DNA of 64,000 bases from Paenibacillus doosanensis (GCF_025060755.1 NZ_JANYUY010000010.1:81773-145772); one strand, 5' to 3'. Shown: positions 55,329 to 63,765, counted from the first letter of the stretch. Numbers and translations are program-made. The notes: generated from the sequence alone by a model not told the origin.

Positions 55329-56231
55329 ATGGAATATACGGTACTGGGTCGAACCGGCATCCGCGTATCGCGGCTCGGACTCGGCGGAGCGCCGCTCGGC
55401 GGCGATTTCGGAGCGACGAGCGACAAGGAGGCGGTCGATACGGTGCACGCCGCGCTGGATGCCGGCGTAACCTTCTTCGATACGGCGCCGCTCTATGGGC
55501 GCGGCGAAAGCGAGCGTCGGCTCGGGCTCGCGCTGCAAGGAAAACGGCCGCAGGCGGTCATTGCGACCAAAGCCGTGATGCGGGGCGAGCCCTACACCTA
55601 CGACAACACGATCAAGTCGGTGGAGATGAGCCTCCGGCGGCTGCAAACGGACTGGATCGATCTCATACAGCTGCACGAGACGGAAGCGACGACCTTCGAG
55701 GAAGCGAGAGAGGGAACGCTGGCTGCCTTCGAGCGGCTGAAGCGCGACGGCAAGGTGCGGGCGATCGGCGCGAACGGCCGCAATACGGATATTCTCGCGC
55801 AGTATTTGCGCACGGGTTTGCTGGATACGGCGCAGACGTACTGCCGCTATACGCTGATCGATCATTCGGCGCGGGAGCATGTGTTTCCGCTGGCGCGCGA
55901 ATACGGCGCAGCGGTCATTAACGGCAGCCCGCTGAATATGGGCGTGCTCGCGGATACGCCGGCTCCGTTTCTGCAAAATAACCCCGAGCTTCTCGAAGAA
56001 GCCGGACGGCGCATGCGCATGCTAGATTTTTTGCGGAAGCCGGGACCGCACGGGCTGGTAGAAGCGGCCATGCGCTTCAGCTTGACGTGCCCGGACATCG
56101 CCGTGACGCTTACCGGAGCGGCAAGCCCGGACATCGTCGCGCAAAATGCGGCTTATTGCGACGGGCAGGGGCTGGAGGAGCCAGAGCTCCTGCGGGTGCT
56201 GGAGCTGTTTGCCGGGAAGCCGTTATATTAA
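55329..56231 (+). CDS. Aldo/keto reductase, sugar 1-dehydrogenase type
   Basis: A 300-residue NAD(P)-dependent (beta/alpha)8 enzyme. Catalytic tetrad: Asp in FFDTAPLYGRGESE (with the Tyr), Lys in VIATKAVMR, His in LIQLHETEA. Sequence resembles D-threo-aldose/L-fucose or L-galactose dehydrogenases, which oxidise the sugar C1 to a lactone. The following lactonase-like gene supports this. Starts ATG 55329 after GGAGAGGAG. Sugar specificity is inferred, not shown. Confidence 0.78.
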   Translation: MEYTVLGRTGIRVSRLGLGGAPLGGDFGATSDKEAVDTVHAALDAGVTFFDTAPLYGRGESERRLGLALQGKRPQAVIATKAVMRGEPYTYDNTIKSVEMSLRRLQTDWIDLIQLHETEATTFEEAREGTLAAFERLKRDGKVRAIGANGRNTDILAQYLRTGLLDTAQTYCRYTLIDHSAREHVFPLAREYGAAVINGSPLNMGVLADTPAPFLQNNPELLEEAGRRMRMLDFLRKPGPHGLVEAAMRFSLTCPDIAVTLTGAASPDIVAQNAAYCDGQGLEEPELLRVLELFAGKPLY

Positions 56232-56249
56232 GGAAAGAGGGGGAAGCCG

Positions 56250-57089
56250 GTGTATCTCGACAGTCATGTTCACTTTTGGCGGCCGGCCCGCGGCGATTAC
56301 GGCTGGCTTAAACCGGATAACAGCAACCTGTATCGGGACTTCACTCCGGAGCAGCTGCTGCCCCATCTGACGGCGGGAGCGGTTCGCGGCTGCATCGCCG
56401 TGCAAGCCGCTCCAACCGATGCCGAGACCGACGAGCTGCTGTCGCTGGCCGATGACCACCCGTGGATTGTCGGCGTCGTCGGATCGCTCGACCCGTTCGC
56501 AGCGGAGGCGGCGTACGCTGCCCGATACGAGCGGCTGCGTGAACGGCGTCGTTTCTCGGGGGTGAGGCTGGGCGGCGAGCAGTTGGAACGCATTGCCCGC
56601 TGCGGCGGAGAGGCTGTGCGAAGACTGCGGCGCTGGGCCGAAGACCGGTTCGCAGTCGATCTGCTCGTACGCGCACATCAGCTGGAGCATGTCTTGGTGG
56701 TCATGCGGCAAGCGCCGGAGCTGCATGCGGCGGTGAATCATTTGGGCGGCCCGCCGTATGGCGACGAGCAGGGCCGCTTGTCGTGGGAGCGGCGGATGTC
56801 CGCGCTTGCGCTGTATCCGAATGTTATGGTGAAAATTTCCGGTATGCTGACCTCCGCCGGAAACAGGCCGGAGCTGCTGCGTCCTTATGCGGCGCATCTG
56901 CTGGAAGCGTACGGACCGGACCGGCTGATGTTCGGCAGCGATTGGCCGGTGGCGACGCAAAACGGCGGCTATCGCGACGTGCTGATGCTATTCGAGCAGG
57001 TTTTGCCGGCCGGACTTACAGAGCGGGAACGGAGCGCCGTCCGCTTTGACAGCGCCCGGCGTTTTTACCGGATTTCCGAAGCGCGGTAG
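56250..57089 (+). CDS. Amidohydrolase-2 family lactonase (L-fuconolactonase/rhamnonolactonase-like)
   Basis: A 279-residue metal-dependent TIM-barrel hydrolase. Metal-binding DSHVHFW (His6, His8) opens the protein; MVKISGML and FGSDWPVAT (metal Asp) close it, as in sugar lactone hydrolases. GTG 56250 follows GGAAAGAGGGGGAAG. Together with the aldo/keto reductase it would turn an aldose into its aldonic acid without phosphorylation. The later dehydratase and aldolase steps are not in the window. Confidence 0.78.
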   Translation: MYLDSHVHFWRPARGDYGWLKPDNSNLYRDFTPEQLLPHLTAGAVRGCIAVQAAPTDAETDELLSLADDHPWIVGVVGSLDPFAAEAAYAARYERLRERRRFSGVRLGGEQLERIARCGGEAVRRLRRWAEDRFAVDLLVRAHQLEHVLVVMRQAPELHAAVNHLGGPPYGDEQGRLSWERRMSALALYPNVMVKISGMLTSAGNRPELLRPYAAHLLEAYGPDRLMFGSDWPVATQNGGYRDVLMLFEQVLPAGLTERERSAVRFDSARRFYRISEAR

Positions 57090-57171
57090 GCGTTTCCGTT
57101 ATTCCGCCTCCTGTGTTTTCAAATCTAATCGATCAGATACAATATCAGATCGGCCAAACGGCAGCTTTGGG

Positions 57172-57201
57172 AACGGCAGCGGACACGCTTGCCGTTTTTT
57201 T
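57172..57201 (+). terminator. Terminator at the end of the carbohydrate operon
   Basis: AACGGCAGCG (57172-57181) pairs with CGCTTGCCGTT (57186-57196, one bulge), followed by a T-run. Confidence 0.82.
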
Positions 57202-57204
57202 GTG

Positions 57205-57256
57205 TTGCAATATATCGTCGGACTGTATATAGTATAACTATACAGTTTGACGATAT
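57205..57256 (+). promoter_or_regulatory. PadR promoter with nested palindromic operator
   Basis: TTGCAA (57205-57210) and TATAGT (57228-57233), 17 bases apart. Two nested inverted repeats cover the promoter: CTGTATA (57223-57229)/TATACAG (57239-57245) and ATATCGTC (57212-57219)/GACGATAT (57249-57256). The layout fits autorepression by the PadR protein. Confidence 0.75.
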
Positions 57257-57296
57257 ATAGTTGGGCGATATACTGGATGCCGTTAGGAGGAGACGT

Positions 57297-57608
57297 ATGG
57301 ACAGAGATAAGCATTTGCCGTTGACGGAAACCGTTTATTACATTTTGCTGGCTGTAATCGAGCCGGCGCACGGTTATCTGATTATGCAGAAGGTAGAGGA
57401 ACTGAGCGGAGGCCAGGTTCGCATGGCCGCGGGAACGTTGTACGGAGCGGTCGAGAATCTGGTGAAGCTGAAGTTCATTCAGCCTGTGGCCAGTATGGAC
57501 AGCCGCCGTAAAGTATATGCCATTACCGACAAAGGATTGGAAATGCTGCGCCTTGACCGCGAGCGAATGAAGCACATGATCGATGTGACGGCGGATTTAT
57601 TGAAATAA
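57297..57608 (+). CDS. PadR-family transcription regulator
   Basis: A 103-residue winged-helix PadR regulator of the short (PadR-s2) type: HGYLIMQKVEELSGGQVRMAAG in the helix-turn-helix region and YAITDKGLEML in the wing. ATG 57297 has AGGAGGAG just before. Next to a DUF2812 membrane-protein gene, a pair common in Firmicutes. Probably senses a ligand or envelope stress and controls this pair. Confidence 0.9.
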   Translation: MDRDKHLPLTETVYYILLAVIEPAHGYLIMQKVEELSGGQVRMAAGTLYGAVENLVKLKFIQPVASMDSRRKVYAITDKGLEMLRLDRERMKHMIDVTADLLK

Positions 57609-57624
57609 GAACGGAGGAACGCGA

Positions 57625-58239
57625 ATGAGAAAATATAAATTTTTTACGAACTTCGACGAAGAAGAGCATTGGCTGAACGACATGGCAAGACAGGGCTGGC
57701 GATTCGCGCGCAAGACGCCGTTCGGCTACGAATTCGAATCCGCGAAGCCGGAGAATGCGGTTATTAAAATCGATTATCGCAGCTTTAAAAAGCAAAGGGA
57801 CTTTGAGGATTACTGCGCGTTATTCGAGGATAGCGGATGGGAGCATATCGCGGGGACGAAAAGCACAGGACATCAGTATTTTAAGAAAATAGGCTGCCAG
57901 GGAAGAGAGGATATATTTTCCGACGGCGATTCCAAAGCCGGGCGTTATAAACGGTTGTCGGACATGTGGGCGGCATTGGCGTGTTCCTTCGTTCCTCTTC
58001 TGGCCGTATTGATCTCTACGGGTGCGATCGACCCGGGGGTGCTGCTTGATCTGAAGGCGCTGTACTACACTCCGGGACTGTGGGAGCTAAGCGGGGCGGG
58101 TTTCTGGAGAGCCTTTCTGTTCGAAACGCCATTTGCCCTGTTCAGAGGCGTATTCTGGCTTATCATTCCGATTATGATCGTGATTTATCTGTACTTCGCC
58201 TCGAAAGCGAATCGGCAATACAAGAAAAGCTCCGAATAG
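57625..58239 (+). CDS. DUF2812 domain membrane protein
   Basis: A 204-residue protein with a soluble DUF2812 domain (about 1-100; KYKFFTNFDEEEHWLNDMAR, GWRFARKTPFGYEFE, IDYRSFKKQRDFEDY) and two membrane helices (about 113-133, 168-190). DUF2812 has no known activity. The gene follows PadR by 16 bases, with CGGAGGAA as ribosome-binding site, and is probably repressed by it. Confidence 0.85.
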   Translation: MRKYKFFTNFDEEEHWLNDMARQGWRFARKTPFGYEFESAKPENAVIKIDYRSFKKQRDFEDYCALFEDSGWEHIAGTKSTGHQYFKKIGCQGREDIFSDGDSKAGRYKRLSDMWAALACSFVPLLAVLISTGAIDPGVLLDLKALYYTPGLWELSGAGFWRAFLFETPFALFRGVFWLIIPIMIVIYLYFASKANRQYKKSSE

Positions 58240-58252
58240 GAGCTTTTTGTTT
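58226..58252 (+). terminator. Terminator of the padR/DUF2812 unit
   Basis: AAAGCTCC and GGAGCTTT pair across a five-base loop that includes the stop region; T-run follows. Confidence 0.87.
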
Positions 58253-58298
58253 GTTTAGGAAATGATGCGCAGCCATATCCTGTGGAAATCCGTGGGCA

Positions 58299-58413
58299 CC
58301 CCCGAAAGTAAAGTCTACCCATAGAACGATCCCAGAGGAAGGGTTAGACGCCGATCCAGCTTAGGCTGGATGCGGACGGAATAAGCTTCAGAGCATCACG
58401 TCACTTTTGGGGG
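58299..58413. ncRNA. Possible structured RNA or DNA element of unknown type
   Basis: A three-way-junction shape can be drawn: outer stem CCCCCGAAAGT (58299-58309) with ACTTTTGGGGG (58403-58413; one G-U pair); hairpin GTCTACCC (58313-58320) with GGGTTAGAC (58342 region to 58349); hairpin CCGATCCAGC (58351-58360) with GCTGGATGCGG (58365-58375). No coding frame supports the interval. The strand is uncertain. I do not recognise a known riboswitch or small RNA. Confidence 0.45.
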
Positions 58414-58450
58414 ATTTGTTCTATTAACCGCCGCGCGGCCAACAGGAACA

Positions 58451-59059
58451 TTACCGTTCCCGCTGCGGAATGAAGGTCAGGCAGAGCTGCTCCCAAATTT
58501 CATCCGGCGTATAGCCCCGCGTCTCCCGCTGAAATACGTAGGAATCCCGGCTCATTGCGCCCAGCAGCATATCGGCTCGGAACGTAGGGTCCGGAGCCGG
58601 ACCGTTTTCGTTCATCTCGTCGAAAAGAGGGAGGATGAGCTGATGCAGCTCCTCATATATAGGGCTCTTGGAGCGCGGCCTTCGATTCGACGGCGGCGCA
58701 TCCTCGACACCCGCCAGCAGCTGCGATTTTTTTTCCCGAAAACCGATAAATAAACGAATTAAGCCCTTTAGCCGCTGCTCCGGCGGCTCTGTGCGGTGCC
58801 GCTCCAAATAAGCTTCCATATCCTCGAATAACAAATCCAGATGCTCTTTTATTAAATCGAGGCATAATTCGCTTTTGTTCTTATAGCGGCGGTAGAGCGT
58901 TCCCGGACCCAGTTTCGCTTCCGCAGCGATTTGGTTCATGCTGACCGGTTCCACTCCGTGCTGTTCAAACAGACGCATGGCTACCTGTAGAATGCGCCGC
59001 CGATTTTCGGCGGCATCCCGCCGTTCCGGACGTGCGGAAACCGTTTCATCCTCAGTCAT
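58451..59059 (-). CDS. TetR-family transcription repressor
   Basis: A 202-residue TetR regulator. The DNA-binding helix-turn-helix is at about residues 20-64 (RRRILQVAMRLFEQHGVEPV, SMNQIAAEAKLGPGTLYRRY). A ligand-binding helical domain follows. The gene is divergent from an isochorismatase-fold gene; two operator-like repeats lie between them. Likely represses that gene, perhaps with the MFS exporter downstream, and responds to a small hydrophobic compound. Confidence 0.87.
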   Translation of the reverse strand: MTEDETVSARPERRDAAENRRRILQVAMRLFEQHGVEPVSMNQIAAEAKLGPGTLYRRYKNKSELCLDLIKEHLDLLFEDMEAYLERHRTEPPEQRLKGLIRLFIGFREKKSQLLAGVEDAPPSNRRPRSKSPIYEELHQLILPLFDEMNENGPAPDPTFRADMLLGAMSRDSYVFQRETRGYTPDEIWEQLCLTFIPQRER

Positions 59060-59084
59060 GGAAATCCCCCTTATTTATAACCAT

Positions 59085-59134
59085 TTGACAAACGGAGAGT
59101 TCTCCGTTTATATTAAGTGGAGTAGTCTCCGTTT
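59085..59134 (+). promoter_or_regulatory. Promoter with two TetR-type operators
   Basis: TTGACA (59085-59090) and TATATT (59109-59114), 18-base spacer. Operator 1 is AAACGGAGAGTTCTCCGTTT (59090-59109; nine-base arms), lying in the spacer; operator 2 (59115-59134) matches it at 15 of 20 positions and is 25 bases further on. Both are between the TetR gene and its divergent target. Confidence 0.82.
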
Positions 59135-59166
59135 ATATTATCATACTCATGAGGAGTGGACAACCG

Positions 59167-59727
59167 ATGCAAAATCAAAGCAAAGCGGCGCTGTTGGTCA
59201 TGGATGTGCAAAATGGTATTGTAAACCGGATAGGAGAAGAGAATATTGTTCCGTTTCAGCAAGCCGTGGAAGCCGCTCGGCAAAACGATATTCCCGTTAT
59301 TTATATCCGGCTTGCCTTTCGCGAGGGCTATCCCGAGGCGAGTCCGAGAAATAAGGCCTTCTCCGCGATTTCCACACACGGCAGCATGACCGCTTCGGAT
59401 GCGGCGGTACAAATCCACGAGTCCGTTCGGCCCCTGCCCGGCGAGCCTATAGTTACCAAGCTCCGCGTCAGTGCTTTCACCGGCAGCGATCTGGAAGTGA
59501 TTCTGCGCTCGCGAGGGATCGATACGCTGATTCTTAGCGGGATTGCGACGAGCGGGGTCGTGCTGTCGACGCTGCGGGAGGCTGCGGATAAAGATTATAC
59601 GATCACGGTGCTCTCGGATGCTTGCCTCGATCCGGCCCCTGAAGTTCACCGCGTCTTGATCGAGAAAATATTCCCGCGCCAAGCCGATGTGCTCACCGTC
59701 AGCGGCTGGAAAGAAACATTGGCTTAA
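59167..59727 (+). CDS. Isochorismatase-fold hydrolase lacking the usual cysteine nucleophile
   Basis: A 186-residue protein of the isochorismatase-like hydrolase family: Asp in LLVMDVQNGIV, Lys in IVTKLRVSAF. The third position of the Asp-Lys-Cys triad is Val, in SGIATSGVVLSTLREA near residue 130, so it is unlike typical cysteine amidases and closer to the Cys-free branch. ATG 59167 was chosen because GAGGAGTGG lies at 59150-59158; an ATG at 59149 would be over it. The gene is under the TetR operators and is 63 bases before an MFS gene. Confidence 0.8.
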   Translation: MQNQSKAALLVMDVQNGIVNRIGEENIVPFQQAVEAARQNDIPVIYIRLAFREGYPEASPRNKAFSAISTHGSMTASDAAVQIHESVRPLPGEPIVTKLRVSAFTGSDLEVILRSRGIDTLILSGIATSGVVLSTLREAADKDYTITVLSDACLDPAPEVHRVLIEKIFPRQADVLTVSGWKETLA

Positions 59728-59790
59728 GTAGAAACCGACCGGCCGCATAACAAGCGCCTCCAGAGATTTCTGGCAGGAGCTCGCCTTTGT

Positions 59791-61014
59791 ATGAAGGGAT
59801 TGAATCCTATGCCATTATGGAAAAGAAACCTGTTTGTCTGCTGGTTCGGCCTGTTTGTGTCAGGGGTAGGAATGAGTCAGATTGCCCCGGTATTGCCGCT
59901 CTTTATTAAACAGCTCGGCGTTGAAGATGCGTCTTCGATTGCTCAATATTCCGGGATCGCATTCGGAGTCACTTATATGATCTCGGCTGTTTTCTCGCCG
60001 GTCTGGGGGCTTGCCGCCGATAAATACGGACGCAAACCGATGCTGCTGCGCGCAAGCCTCGGCATGGCGCTCATAGTAGGCTGCATGGGCTTTGCACCGA
60101 ATGTCCATGTCCTGATCGGCCTGCGGCTGCTGCAGGGCATCATCACGGGGTACGGTACAGCTTGTACCACGCTGATCGCAACGCAAACGGACCAAGAGCA
60201 TTCCGGCTGGGCGCTCGGGACGCTTTCCACCGCCAGCATTGCCGGTTCCTTGCTCGGACCGACGATCGGCGGCTTGATCTCGGAAAGCTTCGGCATGCAG
60301 AACGTATTTTTTATTACCGGCGCGCTGTTTCTTGTCGCTTTTATTACCACGCTTCTCTTCGTGACGGAATCGTTCGAGCGACGCGAGCAGAAGGTGCTTA
60401 CCTTAAAAGAGCTGTGGCGGCAAACTCCCGAGAAGAGTCTTACGATGACTTTATTTGCTACGTTTCTGATACTAACGGTGGCTCTGTACTCCATAGAGCC
60501 GATTATTACCGTATATATTACCCATTTATCGGATAATCTTAGTCATGTGGCGCTCATCGCCGGGCTTACGTTCTCCGCATCGGGCCTAGCCAATATTATC
60601 GCGGCTCCCAGGTTGGGGAAGCTATCCGATAAGATCGGGGCGCACAAAGTCATGCTAGGCGCCCTGATCGCCGCCGGCATCATTTTTATTCCGCAAGCGT
60701 TCGTTTCAAGCCCGTGGCAGTTAATGGGCCTGCGTTTTTTACTGGGCTTGACCGTAGCTGGGCTGTTGCCGTCCGTCCATATTTTGATCAAAAAAATAAC
60801 ACCGCCCGCGCTGGCGGGCAGAGTGTTCGGATTCAGCATGTCCGCAGGATATTTGGGCGTTTTTGCCGGCTCCGTGCTCGGCGGGCAGGTAGCAGGCTGG
60901 TTCGGCGCACGATACGTATTTTTGGTTACAAGCGCCTTGTTGCTGCTTAACGCCGTGTGGGTTTATTTTCGAGTGTATACAATCATGAGTTCGCCGAAAG
61001 AAACCGCCTCGTGA
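59791..61014 (+). CDS. MFS multidrug efflux transporter
   Basis: A 407-residue major facilitator with 12 helices. Motif A PVWGLAADKYGRKPMLLRASLG and motif C-like GSLLGPTIGGLISE are in place, as in Bacillus drug exporters of the Blt/YfmO sort. Starts ATG 59791 or ATG 59809; neither ribosome-binding site is ideal. Probably in one transcript with the isochorismatase-fold gene under TetR control. A terminator follows at 61110-61144. Confidence 0.83.
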   Translation: MKGLNPMPLWKRNLFVCWFGLFVSGVGMSQIAPVLPLFIKQLGVEDASSIAQYSGIAFGVTYMISAVFSPVWGLAADKYGRKPMLLRASLGMALIVGCMGFAPNVHVLIGLRLLQGIITGYGTACTTLIATQTDQEHSGWALGTLSTASIAGSLLGPTIGGLISESFGMQNVFFITGALFLVAFITTLLFVTESFERREQKVLTLKELWRQTPEKSLTMTLFATFLILTVALYSIEPIITVYITHLSDNLSHVALIAGLTFSASGLANIIAAPRLGKLSDKIGAHKVMLGALIAAGIIFIPQAFVSSPWQLMGLRFLLGLTVAGLLPSVHILIKKITPPALAGRVFGFSMSAGYLGVFAGSVLGGQVAGWFGARYVFLVTSALLLLNAVWVYFRVYTIMSSPKETAS

Positions 61015-61109
61015 AACAAAGCGGAATTGACTCGATCCACGAAGGGCAGCGAGGGATCTATATGATGGATTTGCGCAATGTGATTCCCCGGCTAAGCGTA
61101 CGATACGAT

Positions 61110-61144
61110 GAGGTTGACCGGCTTGGAGCGGTCAGCCTCTTTTT
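61110..61144 (+). terminator. Rho-independent terminator after the MFS gene
   Basis: GAGGTTGACCG (61110-61120) and CGGTCAGCCTC (61129-61139) pair with one mismatch, followed by five T. Confidence 0.88.
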
Positions 61145-61212
61145 CGTTGCTGATCCTTTACGGGCCGGCAAGCTGAATAAGGGCGGAAGATCCCGTCCGC
61201 GTCCAGCATGTA

Positions 61213-61252
61213 CAAAGAGAGTCCGAACCGGCGGCGGTTCAGACCCTCTTTG
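61213..61252. terminator. Long hairpin downstream of the sulfatase gene
   Basis: Arms 61213-61229 and 61236-61252 form a 17-pair stem with two wobble/mismatch positions (CAAAGAGAGTCCGAACC and its near complement). It sits between convergent genes. The minus-strand T-run is missing, so classic termination is uncertain. Confidence 0.6.
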
Positions 61253-61261
61253 GCGTCCTGC

Positions 61262-62797
61262 TCAGGCGTGATGGATGCGCGGCATCGGCATCGGTTCTTT
61301 ACCCAGCTCCGCCCACGCGTATTTGAGCAGCAGCTCCGTCTTGAGCGCGGCGAACTCCGGTTCGTTCCATAAGTTGCGAAGCTCGCCAGGGTCCTCCTGC
61401 AGATCGAATATTTCTCCGTAAGTCTGGTTGTAGTACAACGTGATCTTATACCTTTCATCCACATAGGTTTTCTGATGAATAGTGGTAGGTTCATGGCGAA
61501 ATTCGCAGATCGCATGATTTCTCGCCTGGCTCGCTTCTCCGGTCCATACCTTTCGCTGATCCACGCCCGTCATTGCCAGAGGAACGGGAATGCCGCAGAA
61601 GGATAAGAAGGTGGGCGCCAAATCGACCAGAGATTGAATCGCATCCGACGTCTGTCCCGCCGGTACATGTCCGGGATAGCGGACGATGAAAGGAAGCTTG
61701 ATCAAATCTTCATAATGGAAGCCTCCTTTGGCCTGTAGACCGTGCTGTCCGTAGAAATGCCCGTGATCCGTCGTGAATACGACGATCGTGTTGTCCGCGA
61801 GCCCGAGCTCATCCAGCTTATCGAGGATTTTGCCGATATATTTGTCCATCATGCTGATCATTCCGTAATAGACGGCGACCAGCTTCTTCTTGTCGTACTC
61901 CGTCAGGCGGAACTTGGTTCCGTACTCGTAATAATGATGCGAGCGGTAGCCGTGAATTTCCAAGCCGGTCTCATACAGATCGCTGAAGTCGGGATGCTCC
62001 TCCTGCGTTTTCCGGAAATGCGGCGGGTTCTGATCATGTTCTCCCGGAGCGGCTTCGGGTATCGTGAGCGCATCCGGATCGTACATCGTATCCCAAGGCT
62101 CCGGCACCAAATATTCCGGATGCGGATCGAAGAAGCTCGCCCACATGAAGAACGGTTCCCCCGACTCCTTGTAGTCGCTCAGCTTGGCATTCGTACGTTC
62201 CGCAATCCAGGTGTTGTAATGATATTTTTCCGGAATCGGCCACTTATAAGTGAGCGCAGGGTCCATATGACCGGTCGGAGCGCGGAAGTAGTCCCGCCAA
62301 TTCGCGCATCCCTGCTCCTCCATCCATAAGGCGTAATGTTGTCCTACATGGGCTTCATTGGTATGATTGCGCGCCAGCTCGACATGATCGAAGCCGTAGA
62401 ACGGCTCGTTGAAGGTTTTCCAATATTCCAAATCCTGCAGCACGGGATATGCTTCTACGGACGGGTATTCCTCCGTCGATTTGAGCGGCTGAAAATGCGC
62501 TTTGCCGATTAAGGCGGTAGCGTAGCCCGCCGCTTTAAAATCTTCACCGACCGTATGCCGGTCTTCGAGCAGCTTGGTGCCTAATGTCCATGCGCCGTGC
62601 TGGCTCGGATACGTTCCCGTAATAATGGAAGCTCTGCTCGGCGTGCAGGTGGGATTGGGGCAGTACGCGCGCGTGAAAGCCGTCCCCTCCCGAACCAGGC
62701 GGTCCATATTCGGGGTGTGGATTTCGTTGTTGAACGCGCCTATCGTATTCCAATGCTGTTGATCGCTTGTAATTAGCAATATGTTAGGTCTAGTCAT
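61262..62797 (-). CDS. Type I sulfatase
   Basis: A 511-residue sulfatase of the alkaline-phosphatase superfamily. The formylglycine site is CTPSRASIITG (Cys51 as the residue to be modified). Metal-binding Asp/Gln in LLITSDQQHW and Asp-His in VFTTDHGHFYG. Without a signal peptide it should act in the cytoplasm on imported sulfated sugars. It needs a maturase (anSME or FGE), which is not in the window. Start: ATG 62797 has AGGAGG 12 bases upstream; TTG 62806 is nearer (3 bases). Divergent from an AraC regulator. Confidence 0.88.
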   Translation of the reverse strand: MTRPNILLITSDQQHWNTIGAFNNEIHTPNMDRLVREGTAFTRAYCPNPTCTPSRASIITGTYPSQHGAWTLGTKLLEDRHTVGEDFKAAGYATALIGKAHFQPLKSTEEYPSVEAYPVLQDLEYWKTFNEPFYGFDHVELARNHTNEAHVGQHYALWMEEQGCANWRDYFRAPTGHMDPALTYKWPIPEKYHYNTWIAERTNAKLSDYKESGEPFFMWASFFDPHPEYLVPEPWDTMYDPDALTIPEAAPGEHDQNPPHFRKTQEEHPDFSDLYETGLEIHGYRSHHYYEYGTKFRLTEYDKKKLVAVYYGMISMMDKYIGKILDKLDELGLADNTIVVFTTDHGHFYGQHGLQAKGGFHYEDLIKLPFIVRYPGHVPAGQTSDAIQSLVDLAPTFLSFCGIPVPLAMTGVDQRKVWTGEASQARNHAICEFRHEPTTIHQKTYVDERYKITLYYNQTYGEIFDLQEDPGELRNLWNEPEFAALKTELLLKYAWAELGKEPMPMPRIHHA

Positions 62798-62910
62798 CGT
62801 ATTCAATCGCCTCCTACTATGATAATATTAGAACTATAGGGAAATTCATATGGCATCTTGTTATATCTTATTTATCATTTTGTTATTTTTGGGGGAGGGG
62901 AGAGTGTGTG

Positions 62911-63765
62911 ATGCAGGAATTCGATTACGAGTACGCCGAATTTATTTACTATACGCCGCGGAATTTGGACAAGGAGAGCCAGTTTTGGCCGATACGGGGA
63001 GGACGCAGTACGGGCAAGCCCAACTATAAGGTCGGCCCGAAGCGGATCGAATGCTACAGTCTTCATCTTGTACAGGAAGGGGAGCTTGTCTTCGAGTATC
63101 AAAATCATAAGGTGACGCTCGGTCCCAATCATCTGTTCTGCCTGTTTCCCGGCGTTACTTATCATTACTCCATTTCCGCGACGAATTCGCCGCTTCGATT
63201 ATGCTGGGTGGCCATGGACGGGCCCCGGATCAGAGCTTTGCTGGAGCTGGCCGGCCTGACGCCCGAGACCCCGTACACGTACCAAGCCGATTGCGCCCCG
63301 CTGGAACAAACGATGGAGCAAATTCTTGGGCATATGCGCAATGCATCGGATTGGAGAGCGGCCGTGTCGCTGGAGCTGCAAAGCTTGTTGTTCGCCTTGT
63401 TTGCCGGGATTACTCCGGATGCCGGGGAGCGGCATTTCGGGGAAGAACCCGCCGGATGGATTCAGGAATGCATTGATTTTATGGAGCTGCACGCTACGGA
63501 GGGCGTGTCCGTACAGCAGGTCGCTTCCTTCGCGGGACTGAACCGCTCCTATTTCTCCGGCGTATTTGCCCGCGAAGTAGGAATGTCCCCGCACAGCTAT
63601 CTGCAAAAAATCCGGATGGAGAAGGCGAAGCGGCTGCTGCGGGAAACCGAAGCCACCGTTACGGAGATTGCCTTATCTCTCGGCTACCCGAACTTGTTTT
63701 CTTTCACGAGAGCGTTCAAAAATTACTGCAAGATAGCCCCGGTTTTGTTTCGCTCCCGGCTCTAA
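62911..63765 (+). CDS. AraC-family regulator with cupin-type sensor domain
   Basis: A 284-residue regulator: N-terminal cupin-like sugar-sensing domain (about 20-110; HLVQEGELVFEYQNHKVTLG) and C-terminal double helix-turn-helix (about 185-284; VQQVASFAGLNRSYFSGVFA, ATVTEIALSLGYPNLFSFTR). ATG 62911 follows GGGGGAGGGGAG. Divergent from the sulfatase gene, so it very likely controls it in response to a sulfated or related sugar. Confidence 0.87.
   Translation: MQEFDYEYAEFIYYTPRNLDKESQFWPIRGGRSTGKPNYKVGPKRIECYSLHLVQEGELVFEYQNHKVTLGPNHLFCLFPGVTYHYSISATNSPLRLCWVAMDGPRIRALLELAGLTPETPYTYQADCAPLEQTMEQILGHMRNASDWRAAVSLELQSLLFALFAGITPDAGERHFGEEPAGWIQECIDFMELHATEGVSVQQVASFAGLNRSYFSGVFAREVGMSPHSYLQKIRMEKAKRLLRETEATVTEIALSLGYPNLFSFTRAFKNYCKIAPVLFRSRL

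Noticed and set aside
61132..61300. A second small minus-strand protein after the sulfatase
   Set aside because: The open frame runs through a long hairpin and a terminator and overlaps the sulfatase end; no start or domain supports it.
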